From assembly GCF_902497745.1 (NCBI RefSeq), contig NZ_CABVHJ010000010.1, forward strand, positions 160,861 to 224,860: a DNA stretch of 64,000 nucleotides. Reading direction: 5' to 3'. Positions 7,713-17,600 of this stretch are shown in pieces (positions within the stretch are counted from its first letter, which is position 1; every line of letters begins with the position of its first letter). The notes below the pieces were generated by a model. It made no database searches. It was not told the origin of the DNA and was given only the letters and a program-made list of their open reading frames with translations. Made by a program: the position numbers and the translations under genes. The stretch comes from Pseudomonas fluorescens (lineage in GTDB: Bacteria > Pseudomonadota > Gammaproteobacteria > Pseudomonadales > Pseudomonadaceae).

Positions 7713-8903
7713 TTAACTGTCGGAGCGCTGCCCCACCAGGCTGTCCACCGACGGTACCCGCGTATCGCTCTCCATCTGCGTGTCATGTTCAATCTGATGA
7801 CTGAAGCGATCCAGCGAAGCATTCGCTGGCGCCGCATCGCTGGCAAACACCGGCGGGCTCAGAATATAAGCGCCGAGCAAGCGACTGAGCGCCGCCAGAC
7901 TGTCGATGTGCGTGCGCTCATAACCATGGGTCGCATCACAACCAAAAGCGAGCAGGGCAGTGCGGATATCGTGGCCCGCCGTCACTGCCGAATGCGCATC
8001 GCTGAAGTAATAGCGGAACAGGTCGCGGCGCACCGGCAATTCGTTCTCGCTGGCCAGTTTCAGCAGGTGCCGCGACAGATGATAGTCATAAGGCCCGCCG
8101 GAATCCTGCATCGCCACACTCACCGCGTGTTCGCTGGAATGCTGGCCCGGCGCGACTGGTGCGATGTCGATGCCGACAAATTCACTGACGTCCCAAGGCA
8201 ACGCCGCCGCCGCACCGCTACCGGTTTCCTCGGTGATGGTGAACAGCGGATGGCAGTCGATCATCAGTTCCTGACCGCTGTCGACAATGGCTTTGAGTGA
8301 TGCCAGCAGCGCCGCAACGCCGGCCTTGTCATCCAGGTGACGAGCGCTGATGTGGCCGCTTTCGGTGAATTCCGGCAGCGGGTCGAATGCCACCACGTCA
8401 CCGACGCTGATGCCCAGCGAATCGCAGTCTGCTTTGGTCGCACAGTAGGCGTCCAGACGCAGCTCAACGTGATCCCAACTGATCGGCATCTCATCCACGG
8501 CGGTATTGAATGCATGCCCGGAGGCCATCAGTGGCAGGACACTGCCGCGAATCACACCATTGTCGGTAAACAGGCTGACGCGGCTGCCCTCGGCAAAACG
8601 GCTCGACCAGCAGCCGACCGGGGCGAGGGTCAGGCGACCGTTGTCTTTGATCGCACGGACGGCCGCGCCGATGGTATCGAGGTGGGCGGAAACGGCACGG
8701 TCGGGGCTGTTTTTCTTGCCCTTGAGCGTGGCGCGGATGGTACCGCGCCGGGTCATTTCGAACGGGATGCCGAGCTCCTCCAGACGCTCGGCGACGTAGC
8801 GCACGATGGTGTCGGTGAATCCGGTAGGGCTGGGAATGGCGAGCATTTCCAGGAGGACTTTTTGCAGGTAGTTGAGATCCGGTTCGGGGATTTGCGTGGT
8901 CAT
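7713..8903 (-). CDS. M42-family peptidase of the NAGGN osmoprotectant system
   Basis: 396 residues. ATG 8903 is preceded by AGGAG at six bases and was preferred over the longer frame. Features of M42 metalloaminopeptidases: IPSPTGFTD at the N-terminus, VSAHLDTIGA (first metal histidine/aspartate), LDDKAG (bridging aspartate), the ITEETGSG glutamate pair, and YYFSDAHSA and CDATHGYERTH toward the end. The family is known to occur as the third gene of NAGGN loci. Its exact role (recycling the dipeptide or trimming precursors) is not established. It lies downstream of the synthetase gene in the same direction, 156 bases apart, with a palindromic repeat in the gap. Confidence 0.9.
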   Translation of the reverse strand: MTTQIPEPDLNYLQKVLLEMLAIPSPTGFTDTIVRYVAERLEELGIPFEMTRRGTIRATLKGKKNSPDRAVSAHLDTIGAAVRAIKDNGRLTLAPVGCWSSRFAEGSRVSLFTDNGVIRGSVLPLMASGHAFNTAVDEMPISWDHVELRLDAYCATKADCDSLGISVGDVVAFDPLPEFTESGHISARHLDDKAGVAALLASLKAIVDSGQELMIDCHPLFTITEETGSGAAAALPWDVSEFVGIDIAPVAPGQHSSEHAVSVAMQDSGGPYDYHLSRHLLKLASENELPVRRDLFRYYFSDAHSAVTAGHDIRTALLAFGCDATHGYERTHIDSLAALSRLLGAYILSPPVFASDAAPANASLDRFSHQIEHDTQMESDTRVPSVDSLVGQRSDS

Positions 8904-8927
8904 GGAAACTCCTGATGGGTTGAGCAC

Positions 8928-9051
8928 TGATCGTTCCCACGCTCTGCGTGAGAATGCAGCAGGGGACGCTCTGCGTCCCAAGAGTGGACGCAGAGCGTCC
9001 GGTGAGGCGTTCCCACGCAGACGGTTCGACGCCTCGACGTGGGAACGATCA
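8928..9051. repeat. Long palindromic intergenic repeat (GATCGTTCCCACGC type)
   Basis: The outer arms TGATCGTTCCCACG and CGTGGGAACGATCA are inverted. Inside are further nested arms GGACGCTCTGCGTCC and GGACGCAGAGCGTCC. The whole unit is about 124 bases. This is a second repeat family distinct from the REPINs, known by type from other Pseudomonas intergenic regions. It sits between two genes of one operon and may affect transcript processing. Confidence 0.8.
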
Positions 9052-9059
9052 GGAAAGGG

Positions 9060-10805
9060 TTAAATAGCCGGCTGACTGTGCGGAAACAACAAATCGACAA
9101 ACCGCTCCGCCGTCGGCTGCGGCTCATGGTTGGCCAACCCGGCGCGTTCGTTGGCCTCGATAAACACGTACTCGGGCTGATCCGCCGCCGGCACCATCAA
9201 GTCGAGCCCGACCATCGGGATATCCAGCGCCCGCGCCGCCCGCACCGCCGCATCAACCAATGTCGGATGCAAAATTGCGGTGACATCCTCCAGCGTGCCG
9301 CCGGTGTGCAGATTTGCCGTACGGCGGACAAACAGATGCTCGCCGGCCGGCAGAATGCTGCTGTAGTCATAGCCCGCCGCGTGCAGGGTGCGCTGGGTTT
9401 CGTGGTCCAGCGGGATCTTGCTTTCGCCGCTGGTCGCCGCTTGCCGCCGCCGACTCTGCGCCTCGATCAATGCGCCGATCGAATGCTGCCCATCGCCAAC
9501 CACTTCCGCCGGTTTGCGAATCGCCGCCGCAACCACTTCAAAACCGATCACCAGAATCCGCAGATCGAGACCTTCGTGGAAGCTTTCCAACAGCACGCGG
9601 CTATCAAATTGCTTTGCCGTTTCGATGGCCTGTTGCACCTCTTCGATGCTCTGCAAATCCACCGCCACGCCTTGGCCCTGTTCACCGTCGAGCGGCTTGA
9701 CCACCACCCGTTGATGCTCATCGAGAAAGGCCAGATTGTCGTCGGCATTGCCCGCCAGTTGTTGTGACGGCAAATTCAGACCGGCCGCTTTCAGCACTTT
9801 GTGCGTCAGGCTCTTGTCCTGACACAGGCTCATGCTGATCGCGCTGGTCAGGTCGCTCAGCGATTCGCGGCAACGCACGCGACGGCCGCCATGGCTGAGG
9901 GTGAACAGGCCGGCATCGGCGTCGTCCACTTGCACATCAATACCGCGCCGATGCGCTTCTTCAACGATGATCCGCGCATACGGATTGAACTGCGCCTCCG
10001 GCCCCGGGCCGAGAAACAGCGGCTGGTTGATGCCGTTTTTGCGCTTGATGGCGAAGGTCGACAGGTTGCGGAAACCGAGCTTGGCGTAGAGGTTTTTCGC
10101 CTGACGATTGTCGTGCAACACCGACAGGTCGAGATAGCTCAAACCGCGACTCATGAAGTGTTCGATCAAGTGCCGCACCAGCACTTCGCCGACACCCGGT
10201 CGTGAGCACTGCGGATCCACCGCCAGGCACCACAAGCTGCTGCCGTTTTCCGGGTCGTTGAAGGCCTTGTGATGATTCAGGCCCATGACGCTGCCGATTA
10301 CCGCGCCGCTGTCCTCATCTTCGGCCAGCCAGTACACCGGGCCGCCCTGATGATGCGGAGTGAGCAGGGTGGCATCGATCGGCAACATGCCGCGCGCTTG
10401 ATACAACTGATTGATCGCCTGCCAGTCCGCCTCACTTTGCGCCCGACGAATACGGAAGCCGCGAAATACGCGGGTGGCCTGACGGTAATCGCTGAACCAC
10501 AGGCGCAAAGTATCGGAAGGGTCGAGGAACAACTGCGTCGGCTCCAGGCCGAGAATCTGCTGCGGCGCGGCGACGTACAAGGCAATGTCGCGCTCACCGG
10601 GCTGCTCTTTGAGCAACTCCTGCGCCAGCGACGCCGGATCGGGAAAGGTGTGGCCGATCAGCAAGCGGCCCCAGCCGCAATGCACCGCGATCGGCTCGGC
10701 TGCCAGCGTGCTGCCGTCTTCAGCGAGGCGTGCCTGCAGGCGTTCATAGGACGGCGTCTGACCGCGTAGCAGCCGTTGGTTGATGGCCGTGGCGTGGGGT
10801 TTCAT
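9060..10805 (-). CDS. N-acetylglutaminylglutamine synthetase
   Basis: 581 residues; ATG 10805, three bases after the stop of the amidotransferase gene, with AAGGAA inside that gene as ribosome-binding site. Two domains: an N-terminal GNAT acetyltransferase (residues ~110-300; CLAVDPQCSRPGVGEVLVRHLIEHF is the acetyl-CoA loop) and a C-terminal ATP-grasp ligase (VVVKPLDGEQGQGVAVDL for ATP binding; DLMVPA and FIEANERAGLANH near the end). The protein would acetylate glutamine and couple it to a second glutamine, giving the precursor of N-acetylglutaminylglutamine amide. This compound accumulates under osmotic stress in Pseudomonas and Sinorhizobium. Cytoplasmic. Confidence 0.95.
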   Translation of the reverse strand: MKPHATAINQRLLRGQTPSYERLQARLAEDGSTLAAEPIAVHCGWGRLLIGHTFPDPASLAQELLKEQPGERDIALYVAAPQQILGLEPTQLFLDPSDTLRLWFSDYRQATRVFRGFRIRRAQSEADWQAINQLYQARGMLPIDATLLTPHHQGGPVYWLAEDEDSGAVIGSVMGLNHHKAFNDPENGSSLWCLAVDPQCSRPGVGEVLVRHLIEHFMSRGLSYLDLSVLHDNRQAKNLYAKLGFRNLSTFAIKRKNGINQPLFLGPGPEAQFNPYARIIVEEAHRRGIDVQVDDADAGLFTLSHGGRRVRCRESLSDLTSAISMSLCQDKSLTHKVLKAAGLNLPSQQLAGNADDNLAFLDEHQRVVVKPLDGEQGQGVAVDLQSIEEVQQAIETAKQFDSRVLLESFHEGLDLRILVIGFEVVAAAIRKPAEVVGDGQHSIGALIEAQSRRRQAATSGESKIPLDHETQRTLHAAGYDYSSILPAGEHLFVRRTANLHTGGTLEDVTAILHPTLVDAAVRAARALDIPMVGLDLMVPAADQPEYVFIEANERAGLANHEPQPTAERFVDLLFPHSQPAI

Positions 10806-10808
10806 CAA

Positions 10809-12581
10809 TCAGATTCCTTGTTCACTGAGCCACAGGTTCAGGGCTGCCAGTTGCCACAGCTTCGAACCGCGCAACGGCGTCAACTGGCCTTGCGGATCAG
10901 TCAGCAGTTTGTCGAGCATGGCCGGGTTGAACAGGCCGCGATCCTGACTCGGATCCAGCAGCAGTTCGCGCACCCAGTTCAGCGTATCGCCCTGCAAGTG
11001 CTTGAGGCCGGGCACCGGGAAGTAGCCTTTTTTGCGGTCGATTACTTCACTTGGAATGACTCGGCGCGCGGCTTCTTTCAAGACCTGTTTGCCGCCATCC
11101 GGCAGCTTGAATTTGCCCGGAACGCGGGCAGAAAGTTCGACCAGTCGATAATCGAGAAACGGCGTACGCGCCTCCAGGCCCCAGGCCATGGTCATGTTGT
11201 CGACACGTTTGACCGGGTCATCGACCAGCATCACCGTGCTGTCCAGACGCAGGGCTTTGTCGACTGCGGCCTCGGCGCCGGGCTGGGCGAAATGTTCCTT
11301 GACGAAGTCGCCTGCGGCATCGTTCGCGGTCAGCCATTTCGGCTGCACGGTGGCGGCGTAGTCGTCGTAGCTGCGGTCGAAGAACGCGTTGCGATAGGCT
11401 GCATAAGGATCGGCCGCGCCGTCGACTTGCGGGTACCAGTGATAACCGGCGAACAGCTCATCAGCGCCCTGGCCGCTCTGCACAACCTTGCAGTGTTTGG
11501 CCACTTCACGGGACAGCAGATAGAAGGCGATGCAGTCATGGCTGACCATCGGTTCGCTCATCGCGCGGAACGCGGCGGGCAGTTGCTCGATGATTTCTTT
11601 CTCGTCGATACGCAGCTGATGATGCTGAGTGCCGTAGTGTTTGGCGATCAGATCGGAATACTGGAATTCATCGCCGCGCTCACCGCCGGCATCCTGGAAA
11701 CCGATGGAAAAGGTCGACAGGTTTTCCACACCGACTTCACGCAACAGGCCGACGAGCATGCTCGAATCGACACCGCCGGACAGCAGCACACCGACGTCCA
11801 CAGCGGCGCGTTGACGAATCGCCACTGCTTCGCGGGTGCTGTCGAGGACGCGGTCGACCCAGTCTTCGAGGGTCAGGTTTTTCTCGTCGTCGTGTGGGCC
11901 GTAAGGCAGCGTCCACCAGGTTTTCTGCTCGGTGCTGCCATCGGCTTCAACGCGCATCCACGTTGCTGACGGCAGCTTTTCAATGCCGGCCAGCAGGGTA
12001 CGCGGCGCCGGGACCACCGCATGGAAATTCAGGTAGTGATTGAGCGCCACCGGGTCGAGAATCGGGTTGATGTCGCCGCCCTTGAGCAGTGCCGGCAATG
12101 CCGAGGCAAAGCGCAGGCGCTGGCCGGTACGCGACAGGTACAACGGCTTCACGCCGAGACGGTCGCGGGCGATGAACAGGCGCTTGGCGTCGCGTTCCCA
12201 AATGGCAAACGCGAACATGCCGTTGAGTTTCGGCAGCAGCGCTTCGCCCCAGGCGTGGTAGCCCTTGAGCAGCACCTCGGTGTCGCCACCGGAATAGAAG
12301 GCATAACCCAGCGCTTCAAGCTCGGCGCGCAGTTCCGGGAAGTTGTAGATCGCACCGTTGAAGGCCAGGGACAGGCCGAGTTGGCTGTCGATCATCGGCT
12401 GCGCCGAGCCATCCGACAGGTCCATGATTTTCAGGCGACGATGACCCAGGGCAATCGGCCCTTGGGCATGGAAGCCCCACGCGTCGGGGCCGCGAGGGGC
12501 CAGGTGATGGGTGATTCTCTCGATCGCTGCAAGGTCTGCAGGTTGTTGATCAAAACGTAACTCGCCAGCTAATCCGCACAT
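10809..12581 (-). CDS. N-acetylglutaminylglutamine amidotransferase (asparagine synthase-like)
   Basis: 590 residues. Cys2 (MCGLAGELRF) is the nucleophile of a class II glutamine amidotransferase domain (residues ~1-210; APRGPDAWGF, GHRRLKIMDL, FNGAIYNFPELR). The C-terminal half is an asparagine-synthase-type ATP pyrophosphatase (VGVLLSGGVDSSMLVGLL, SGQGADELFAGYHWY). It amidates the dipeptide made by the next gene to the final osmoprotectant. First gene of the minus-strand operon. Upstream is a perfect hairpin at 12636-12663. The symbol asnO is sometimes used for this gene; I leave it out because asnO also names other enzymes. Confidence 0.95.
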   Translation of the reverse strand: MCGLAGELRFDQQPADLAAIERITHHLAPRGPDAWGFHAQGPIALGHRRLKIMDLSDGSAQPMIDSQLGLSLAFNGAIYNFPELRAELEALGYAFYSGGDTEVLLKGYHAWGEALLPKLNGMFAFAIWERDAKRLFIARDRLGVKPLYLSRTGQRLRFASALPALLKGGDINPILDPVALNHYLNFHAVVPAPRTLLAGIEKLPSATWMRVEADGSTEQKTWWTLPYGPHDDEKNLTLEDWVDRVLDSTREAVAIRQRAAVDVGVLLSGGVDSSMLVGLLREVGVENLSTFSIGFQDAGGERGDEFQYSDLIAKHYGTQHHQLRIDEKEIIEQLPAAFRAMSEPMVSHDCIAFYLLSREVAKHCKVVQSGQGADELFAGYHWYPQVDGAADPYAAYRNAFFDRSYDDYAATVQPKWLTANDAAGDFVKEHFAQPGAEAAVDKALRLDSTVMLVDDPVKRVDNMTMAWGLEARTPFLDYRLVELSARVPGKFKLPDGGKQVLKEAARRVIPSEVIDRKKGYFPVPGLKHLQGDTLNWVRELLLDPSQDRGLFNPAMLDKLLTDPQGQLTPLRGSKLWQLAALNLWLSEQGI

Positions 12582-12635
12582 AAAATCCTTACCGGTTTTT
12601 CCGTTGGGGAGGGGTCAAGCCATACCTCGCCAGAA

Positions 12636-12663
12636 GGGCGGGTACTCAGAAACTGACCCGCCC
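12636..12663. promoter_or_regulatory. Perfect hairpin between the NAGGN operon and the DUF6543 gene
   Basis: GGGCGGGT and ACCCGCCC form an 8-base stem with a 12-base loop. It lies downstream of the DUF6543-type gene and upstream of the amidotransferase gene, both on the minus strand. No T tract follows on that strand, so it is a weak terminator at best, or an osmotic-control/leader element. The function is unknown. Confidence 0.4.
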
Positions 12664-12690
12664 CGGTAAGTGGAGTTTTAGAACGATAAG

Positions 12691-14175
12691 TTATAAGTCG
12701 GCAGGTTCAAGCTTGTGCAGCAGAGCGCCCGGTTGTTCGCGCGAATGTTTTTGCACCTCGAATTGTCCGAAGTAGTCGTCAGCCATTTCGCTGTTTATGG
12801 GTGTACCGGGCTTAGCGGAGTCTGTTGCGGCCAGGCGTTTTTTCAGATCCAGCAGACGAGACAGCGCATCGTGTTTTTCGATGGCGGTCCAACGATCGAG
12901 GCCGGCGAAAACGAGGGCTAGCAATTCATCCGTGGCATAAACACGCAAGCGTCTGGTGAAGTCCTCGTTCGGGCTGTTGAGATGGGCTTCGCCTGCAAGT
13001 GACGCCTGATTCTCTCGGCGATTGGCGTAGGCGGCCTCGTTGACATTGGCAACCGCCACGGCGAGCTCCCCGGCATCGGCTGTCAACTTGTCGAGATGGC
13101 GTTCGAAAAGGTGTTTGTACAGGCCTGTCTCCAGCGGGATGAACGCGATGTTTTCTACGAACGAAATGCTTTGCAGGTTCAATGTCCGGAATTCACTTTG
13201 TTCGCGGTGGGTCAATTGCGAAATGAACAGTTCCTGCAGTTCTTTACTTGCAACGAAGTTGACGGCCAGGCGATACCTGCACTGGTCTTCACTGTCGTCC
13301 TGGTAAAAGCTGTCGCCAGGATCATTGGGGATGTATACGTAGTAACTGTCTTTGGTCGAGTGATCGGTCTGGCGACAGGTTATCAATACGGCGTCTGTCT
13401 TGTATTTGCCAAATAGCTTTATCGAATAAAGCTTGATGCTGGCGTTGTTGAACAGGTCACCATAAACAATGTCTTCGTTGCCTTTGGCAAGGTTCAACAG
13501 GGTGAAAAGCCGATAAAGAGGAAAGTTCGATTTGCTGAAATACTTTTCGTAGGCGGCGAGCTTCGTGTTTATTTTGTGCATTCGCAAGCTGATCAATTCA
13601 ATACTTGAGACTCTGAACGTTCTGGAAATGTGTTTCTGGTATTCGCCCCCGAGATCAAGCTGGCGACTCAACAGCGCAAACGCTTGTGCGCTTATCTGAG
13701 TAGGCGTTGAGTCGTCGGGCGCTTGTTCGTCGAATTTGGGTAAGGTCTCGCTGTCGTCCGAGAAGTAACCGGCAGCCGCTTCCTGTTGCGTAAAATTCAG
13801 CATCGCTGCCTGCAGCAAGGTGTAGGTGTGGGAGTCGTCGTCCACGGCTGTCGCGGGTTGGAGCCTGATGCTGTCATCGACACTGAACCGCCCTCCATAC
13901 TGTTGCTGCAGCGCCAATCCCAGCTTTCGCTTGCAGAAATCCTCGAGCGTTTCCAGTTTGCTCAACAATTTATCAATGTAGTTCTGGTAGGGCAGCGCCT
14001 CATCGAGTAACGCGCGGAATTCGCCAAGCCTGACCGGGTCGGCTTTGAGCAATCCGTCGCTGATGAAATGGGCAACGACGGTTGCCTTGTCCCGGTCGCC
14101 CATTTCATTGAACAGTTTTTTCAGCGTGGCTTCATTTGTCAAAACGCTTGCTTGTTGTTCTGGCTGAATAATCAT
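12691..14175 (-). CDS. DUF6543-type toxin-like protein, stand-alone
   Basis: 494 residues, ATG 14175. The N-terminal ~330 residues are paralogous to the N-terminus of the large divergent gene. Alignable blocks are LETLEDFCKRKLGLAL against LKPLQTFCINELSDAL, TYTLLQAAMLNFTQQEA against TMTLLQAAMQNFSEDEA, and LLSRQLDLGGEYQKHI against FCRELDLGKRYQEHF. This domain is the DUF6543-type ('dermonecrotic toxin N-terminal') region common in large Pseudomonas toxins; the name is from memory. Unlike its neighbour it has no LRR, no hydrophobic translocation-like segment and no catalytic C-terminus that I recognise. It ends in a charged tail (QKHSREQPGALLHKLEPADL). No signal peptide. It may be a truncated effector, a regulator of the partner or a separate toxin. 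Confidence 0.7.
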   Translation of the reverse strand: MIIQPEQQASVLTNEATLKKLFNEMGDRDKATVVAHFISDGLLKADPVRLGEFRALLDEALPYQNYIDKLLSKLETLEDFCKRKLGLALQQQYGGRFSVDDSIRLQPATAVDDDSHTYTLLQAAMLNFTQQEAAAGYFSDDSETLPKFDEQAPDDSTPTQISAQAFALLSRQLDLGGEYQKHISRTFRVSSIELISLRMHKINTKLAAYEKYFSKSNFPLYRLFTLLNLAKGNEDIVYGDLFNNASIKLYSIKLFGKYKTDAVLITCRQTDHSTKDSYYVYIPNDPGDSFYQDDSEDQCRYRLAVNFVASKELQELFISQLTHREQSEFRTLNLQSISFVENIAFIPLETGLYKHLFERHLDKLTADAGELAVAVANVNEAAYANRRENQASLAGEAHLNSPNEDFTRRLRVYATDELLALVFAGLDRWTAIEKHDALSRLLDLKKRLAATDSAKPGTPINSEMADDYFGQFEVQKHSREQPGALLHKLEPADL

Positions 14176-14514
14176 GTGGAAGTCTCGTGTTGAAGAAGAG
14201 ACTTGATCCTAGGCCGTCGAGACGGAAAAGAATAACGTGTTTAGTTGATCGCTTGAGCCATGAAGTTAGCGGTATTTTGATTGAAAGATATAAATATCTA
14301 TCGCCACGGAAAGATCTGAATGTGTGTGTGGTATTTGCAGGAAAGATGGCGCTCGGGGCACCTGAAGTTGCCGGAAATATGGTGGTAGATATCTATGTTG
14401 TTGATGAAATTTGCTGTGGTTTTATGCGTGCAGGAACATGAGATTACGGAAGGTTTATTGCTCTTCGATTTCGATATGTTCAAACCTCCATTTCGCAATA
14501 AAGGACTATTGCCG
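14176..14514. promoter_or_regulatory. AT-rich divergent intergenic region of the DUF6543 pair
   Basis: 339 bases between the two divergent genes. GC is clearly below the flanks: the 60 bases from 14281 have 22 G/C (37%). It must contain promoters for both genes. Runs such as AAGATATAAATATCTA (14286-14301) form a near-perfect palindrome, which could be an operator or a -10 cluster. A short frame (14187-14441) has no family resemblance and was not called. Confidence 0.5.
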
Positions 14515-14625
14515 ATGTCAACCAAAGTAAAGGTTCCACAAACAATCCTCAGCACATTGCTCGATGCCACAGAGGATCTCGATACCGCTCGGACTCTGCA
14601 AAAAGCCTGCCGGCGCATTTATTGA
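14515..14625 (+). pseudogene. Probable frameshifted N-terminal exon-like fragment of the NEL effector gene
   Basis: A 36-codon frame starting at ATG 14515 with AAAGGA nine bases upstream, the only good start signal near the large gene. It ends at TGA 14623-14625, overlapping the first usable codon of the large frame. Joining the two by reading one T twice (or restoring one T in the TTT run at 14618-14620) gives ...RRILLKATV..., which lines up without gaps with ...DGLLKADPV... of the paralogue at 14175. Both proteins then have exactly 72 residues from the LxxL start to the shared L(x)DAL/LGLAL end. This argues that the true start is 14515 and that a single base is missing or is skipped. Confidence 0.7.
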
Positions 14626-17600
14626 AAGCGACGGTGACCGCTTTGTCGGCCATTGATCAGACAAGCCGTGATCTGCACCAGATTCAGGCGACCGTGGCGG
14701 CCGACCTGCTCGCATTGAAGCCCTTGCAGACTTTCTGCATCAATGAACTGAGCGATGCCTTGAGTCGCAAATGGTCGGTAGTTTTTGATGTCGAGAAAGA
14801 CTTTCTGAGTTTGCCGGGCGTTGATTGCGGTTGCCCTGCGACTTCAACCGACGAGAACGGAATTCAGACGTTCCCGCACGCCACAATGACGCTGCTGCAA
14901 GCGGCGATGCAGAACTTCAGCGAAGACGAGGCGCAAGAGAGCTTTCCGCAAGGCAGTTTTATTCGAGTGCACAGTGCCCGGGACGGTGTCACCGGGCTGA
15001 CCCCGGCGACGTTTGCCGCTTTTTGCCGAGAGCTGGATTTGGGCAAGCGCTACCAAGAGCATTTCCAGCAGGTGTTCGGCTTGCGCGACAGCGATGACAA
15101 GGTGATCGCCACCAGCACCATGACCGCTGATATCGCGCAAATGAAAAAGCTGCTGTTGCAATTCGACCTGCACCAGGCCGCGCTTAAAAGCCATATCACC
15201 CCGGCCGGTCAGCAAATGCTGCAGAAGCTGATCGACGTCGATGGCGTGGTGTCAGCGCAAACCCTGCGCTATGGCAACCGAACGCTGATCATGCAAGGCA
15301 TTGAGATTTTCGACAGTTGTGTCTGGGGCGTGGTGGTGTTTTCTGCCCGTTCGGTGGAGTTGTACCCCGATGAGTGGTGCCTGGTGTACATGGCGGGTGA
15401 GCCCGAGCGACCGCTGTACGAATACAGCAGTTTTACCGCGTTCAAGCAGTACCTGACGCAGCAGTTGAAGTTAACGAGTTACAAGGATTACTTCGCCAGC
15501 AGCATTGTTGAAGACGACAAGGCCGACTTTTTCAGATCCGTCGCTGATAGCGCTGAACTGGGCCACATCAAGCAGTTGGCGATCACCGTGGCGCTCTTTG
15601 AATTCATGGTGCAAAGCCACGTCGGCAAGGTGCAACTCGATGCGCGCAAGCTGGCCGTGCCGACCGCCGATATTGATGAGGAGGTGCGCCAGAAGCGCTT
15701 GCTGGATTTTCTTCAGTTGGGTGTGACCATCGTTTCCGTGGCTGGCCTCGTGGTGCCCGTGCTTGGCCAGTTGATGATGGGCGTTGCAGTCGGACAGTTG
15801 CTCGGCGAGGTTTATGAAGGTGTCGAGGACTGGCGTCATGGCGATCATCAGCAAGCGCTGTCGCATCTGTTGAGCGTGGCGGAAAATATCGCGCTGATGG
15901 GCGTCTTTGCCGGCGGGCAAAAAACCTTGGGCGCGCTTGGCAAAAAACTGCTGCGCTCACACCCGGAGTTCTTCGGTGAATTCAGTGCCATTCTCAACAG
16001 TGCCGGCAAGCCGCGACTGTGGAAACCTGAACTCTCACGCTATGAGCATTTCCTCCCGGCGGGTTTGACGGTCGCGCCGAGCTCCACCGAGTTTTATCAG
16101 ATCGGCGCGAAAACCATGGCCCGCGTCGATCACCGGTTCTTCGCCGGACCTTATGATTCCGCTGCGAAAGTCTGGCGTCTGGAACACGCCGAGCGTGCGC
16201 AGGCTTATGTTCCAGAGCTTGTCCGGCATGTCGAAGGTGGCTGGCGGCTGCCCGCCGAAGAACCGCAAAAATGGGGCAGTTCGGCGTACACGCTCAAGCG
16301 TATCGATCCGCAGTTGAACGAATTCGTCGATACCGATCTGGACATGATGCGCCGCCTCAGCGACACCTCGCACGAAGGCTTGCAACAGGCCTTTACCGAC
16401 AATCTGAGCTTGCCTGTACGCTTGCGTGAAACCGTGGAGCGCGCGCGTATCGTGCGCCAGTTGCGGCAATTGACCCTCGAACTGCAGAGCGGCGAAGTCC
16501 ATTCCGGCCAGCCTGTCGAAGAGCAGTTGCAGGCCTTGCCGAAAATGCCCGGCTGGCCGACCGACCGCTACATCGAGGTGACCGACGCCGAAGGCAGCGT
16601 GACGGCAACCTATCCCCTGACCAAGGCCCTCGACGAATCGCTGGGTGTGGTAGTCAGCGAACAGCAACTGGCGCGCGGGCAGTTGTTGCAAACCGTGCTT
16701 GATGGCCTGTACCAGAACGAAGTCGACGCCTTGCTGGGCAGCAAAGTCGCGAAAAGCGCCAAAGAATCGATCCTGGCAAAGAAACTGGGCGCGGCGCTCA
16801 AGGCAGATCATCGCGCAGCTTTCGAGCGTATGTATCAGCGCGCCGATCAGAGTGACGTTGGCGATGTTGTGAAGTTGCGCCGCGTGTTTGCCGACATCCC
16901 GGCACGCTATGCGAAAGCGCTCATCGATCGCGCGCCGAGTGCGCAGCGCCTGCATCTGCGCTCGACCGGTCGAGTGCCGCTGAGGCTCGGGCAGCAAGTC
17001 AGGGTGGGGATCGAACAGGTGCGTCTGGATCGCGCCCTGGCGGGGTTTCATTGGCCGCGGCTCGCCAATGCCGACACCGACAGTCTGGCGATTGAGTTGC
17101 TGCCCCGTCTGAGTGGTTGGGATTCCCTGCGTCTGGAGCTACGCGACAAGACGCTCAGCGGGCCGATTCTGCAAGCCGTTGGCGACGCGTCGGCGACTCC
17201 CGCCGATACTTGTTCGCTGGTGAAAACCGCCGAGGGCTATGAAGCGTTTGGCGGCGATGGCAAAAGCCTCGGCACGGTTGCTTCCGGCCCTGACGCCCTG
17301 TACGCCGCCATCCTCAAGGCACTGCCGCCACGCCAACGAATAGCCGCCGGATTTCCCGAGCCGGTGCCGGCCGACACCACACGGCTGCGCAAACAGTTGC
17401 TCAACATTGCACTGGATGAGCGTGAGGCCACGGCACGCACGCTGATCCGCGGCAAATCCGAACCACTGGTCGTCGAACCTGCCTGTATCCAGGGCGATCA
17501 GCCGCCGGCGGTGAAGCATCCGCCCGCGCTGATGCGCAAAGTCCGCAAGCTCTATCCGCGCCTGAGTGAAGCGCAGGCCAGTAAATTCATTGAGAGTCTG

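Noticed and set aside
14187..14441. 84-codon plus-strand frame in the spacer between the DUF6543 genes
   Set aside because: No recognisable family, no convincing ribosome-binding site, and located in promoter-like AT-rich DNA.
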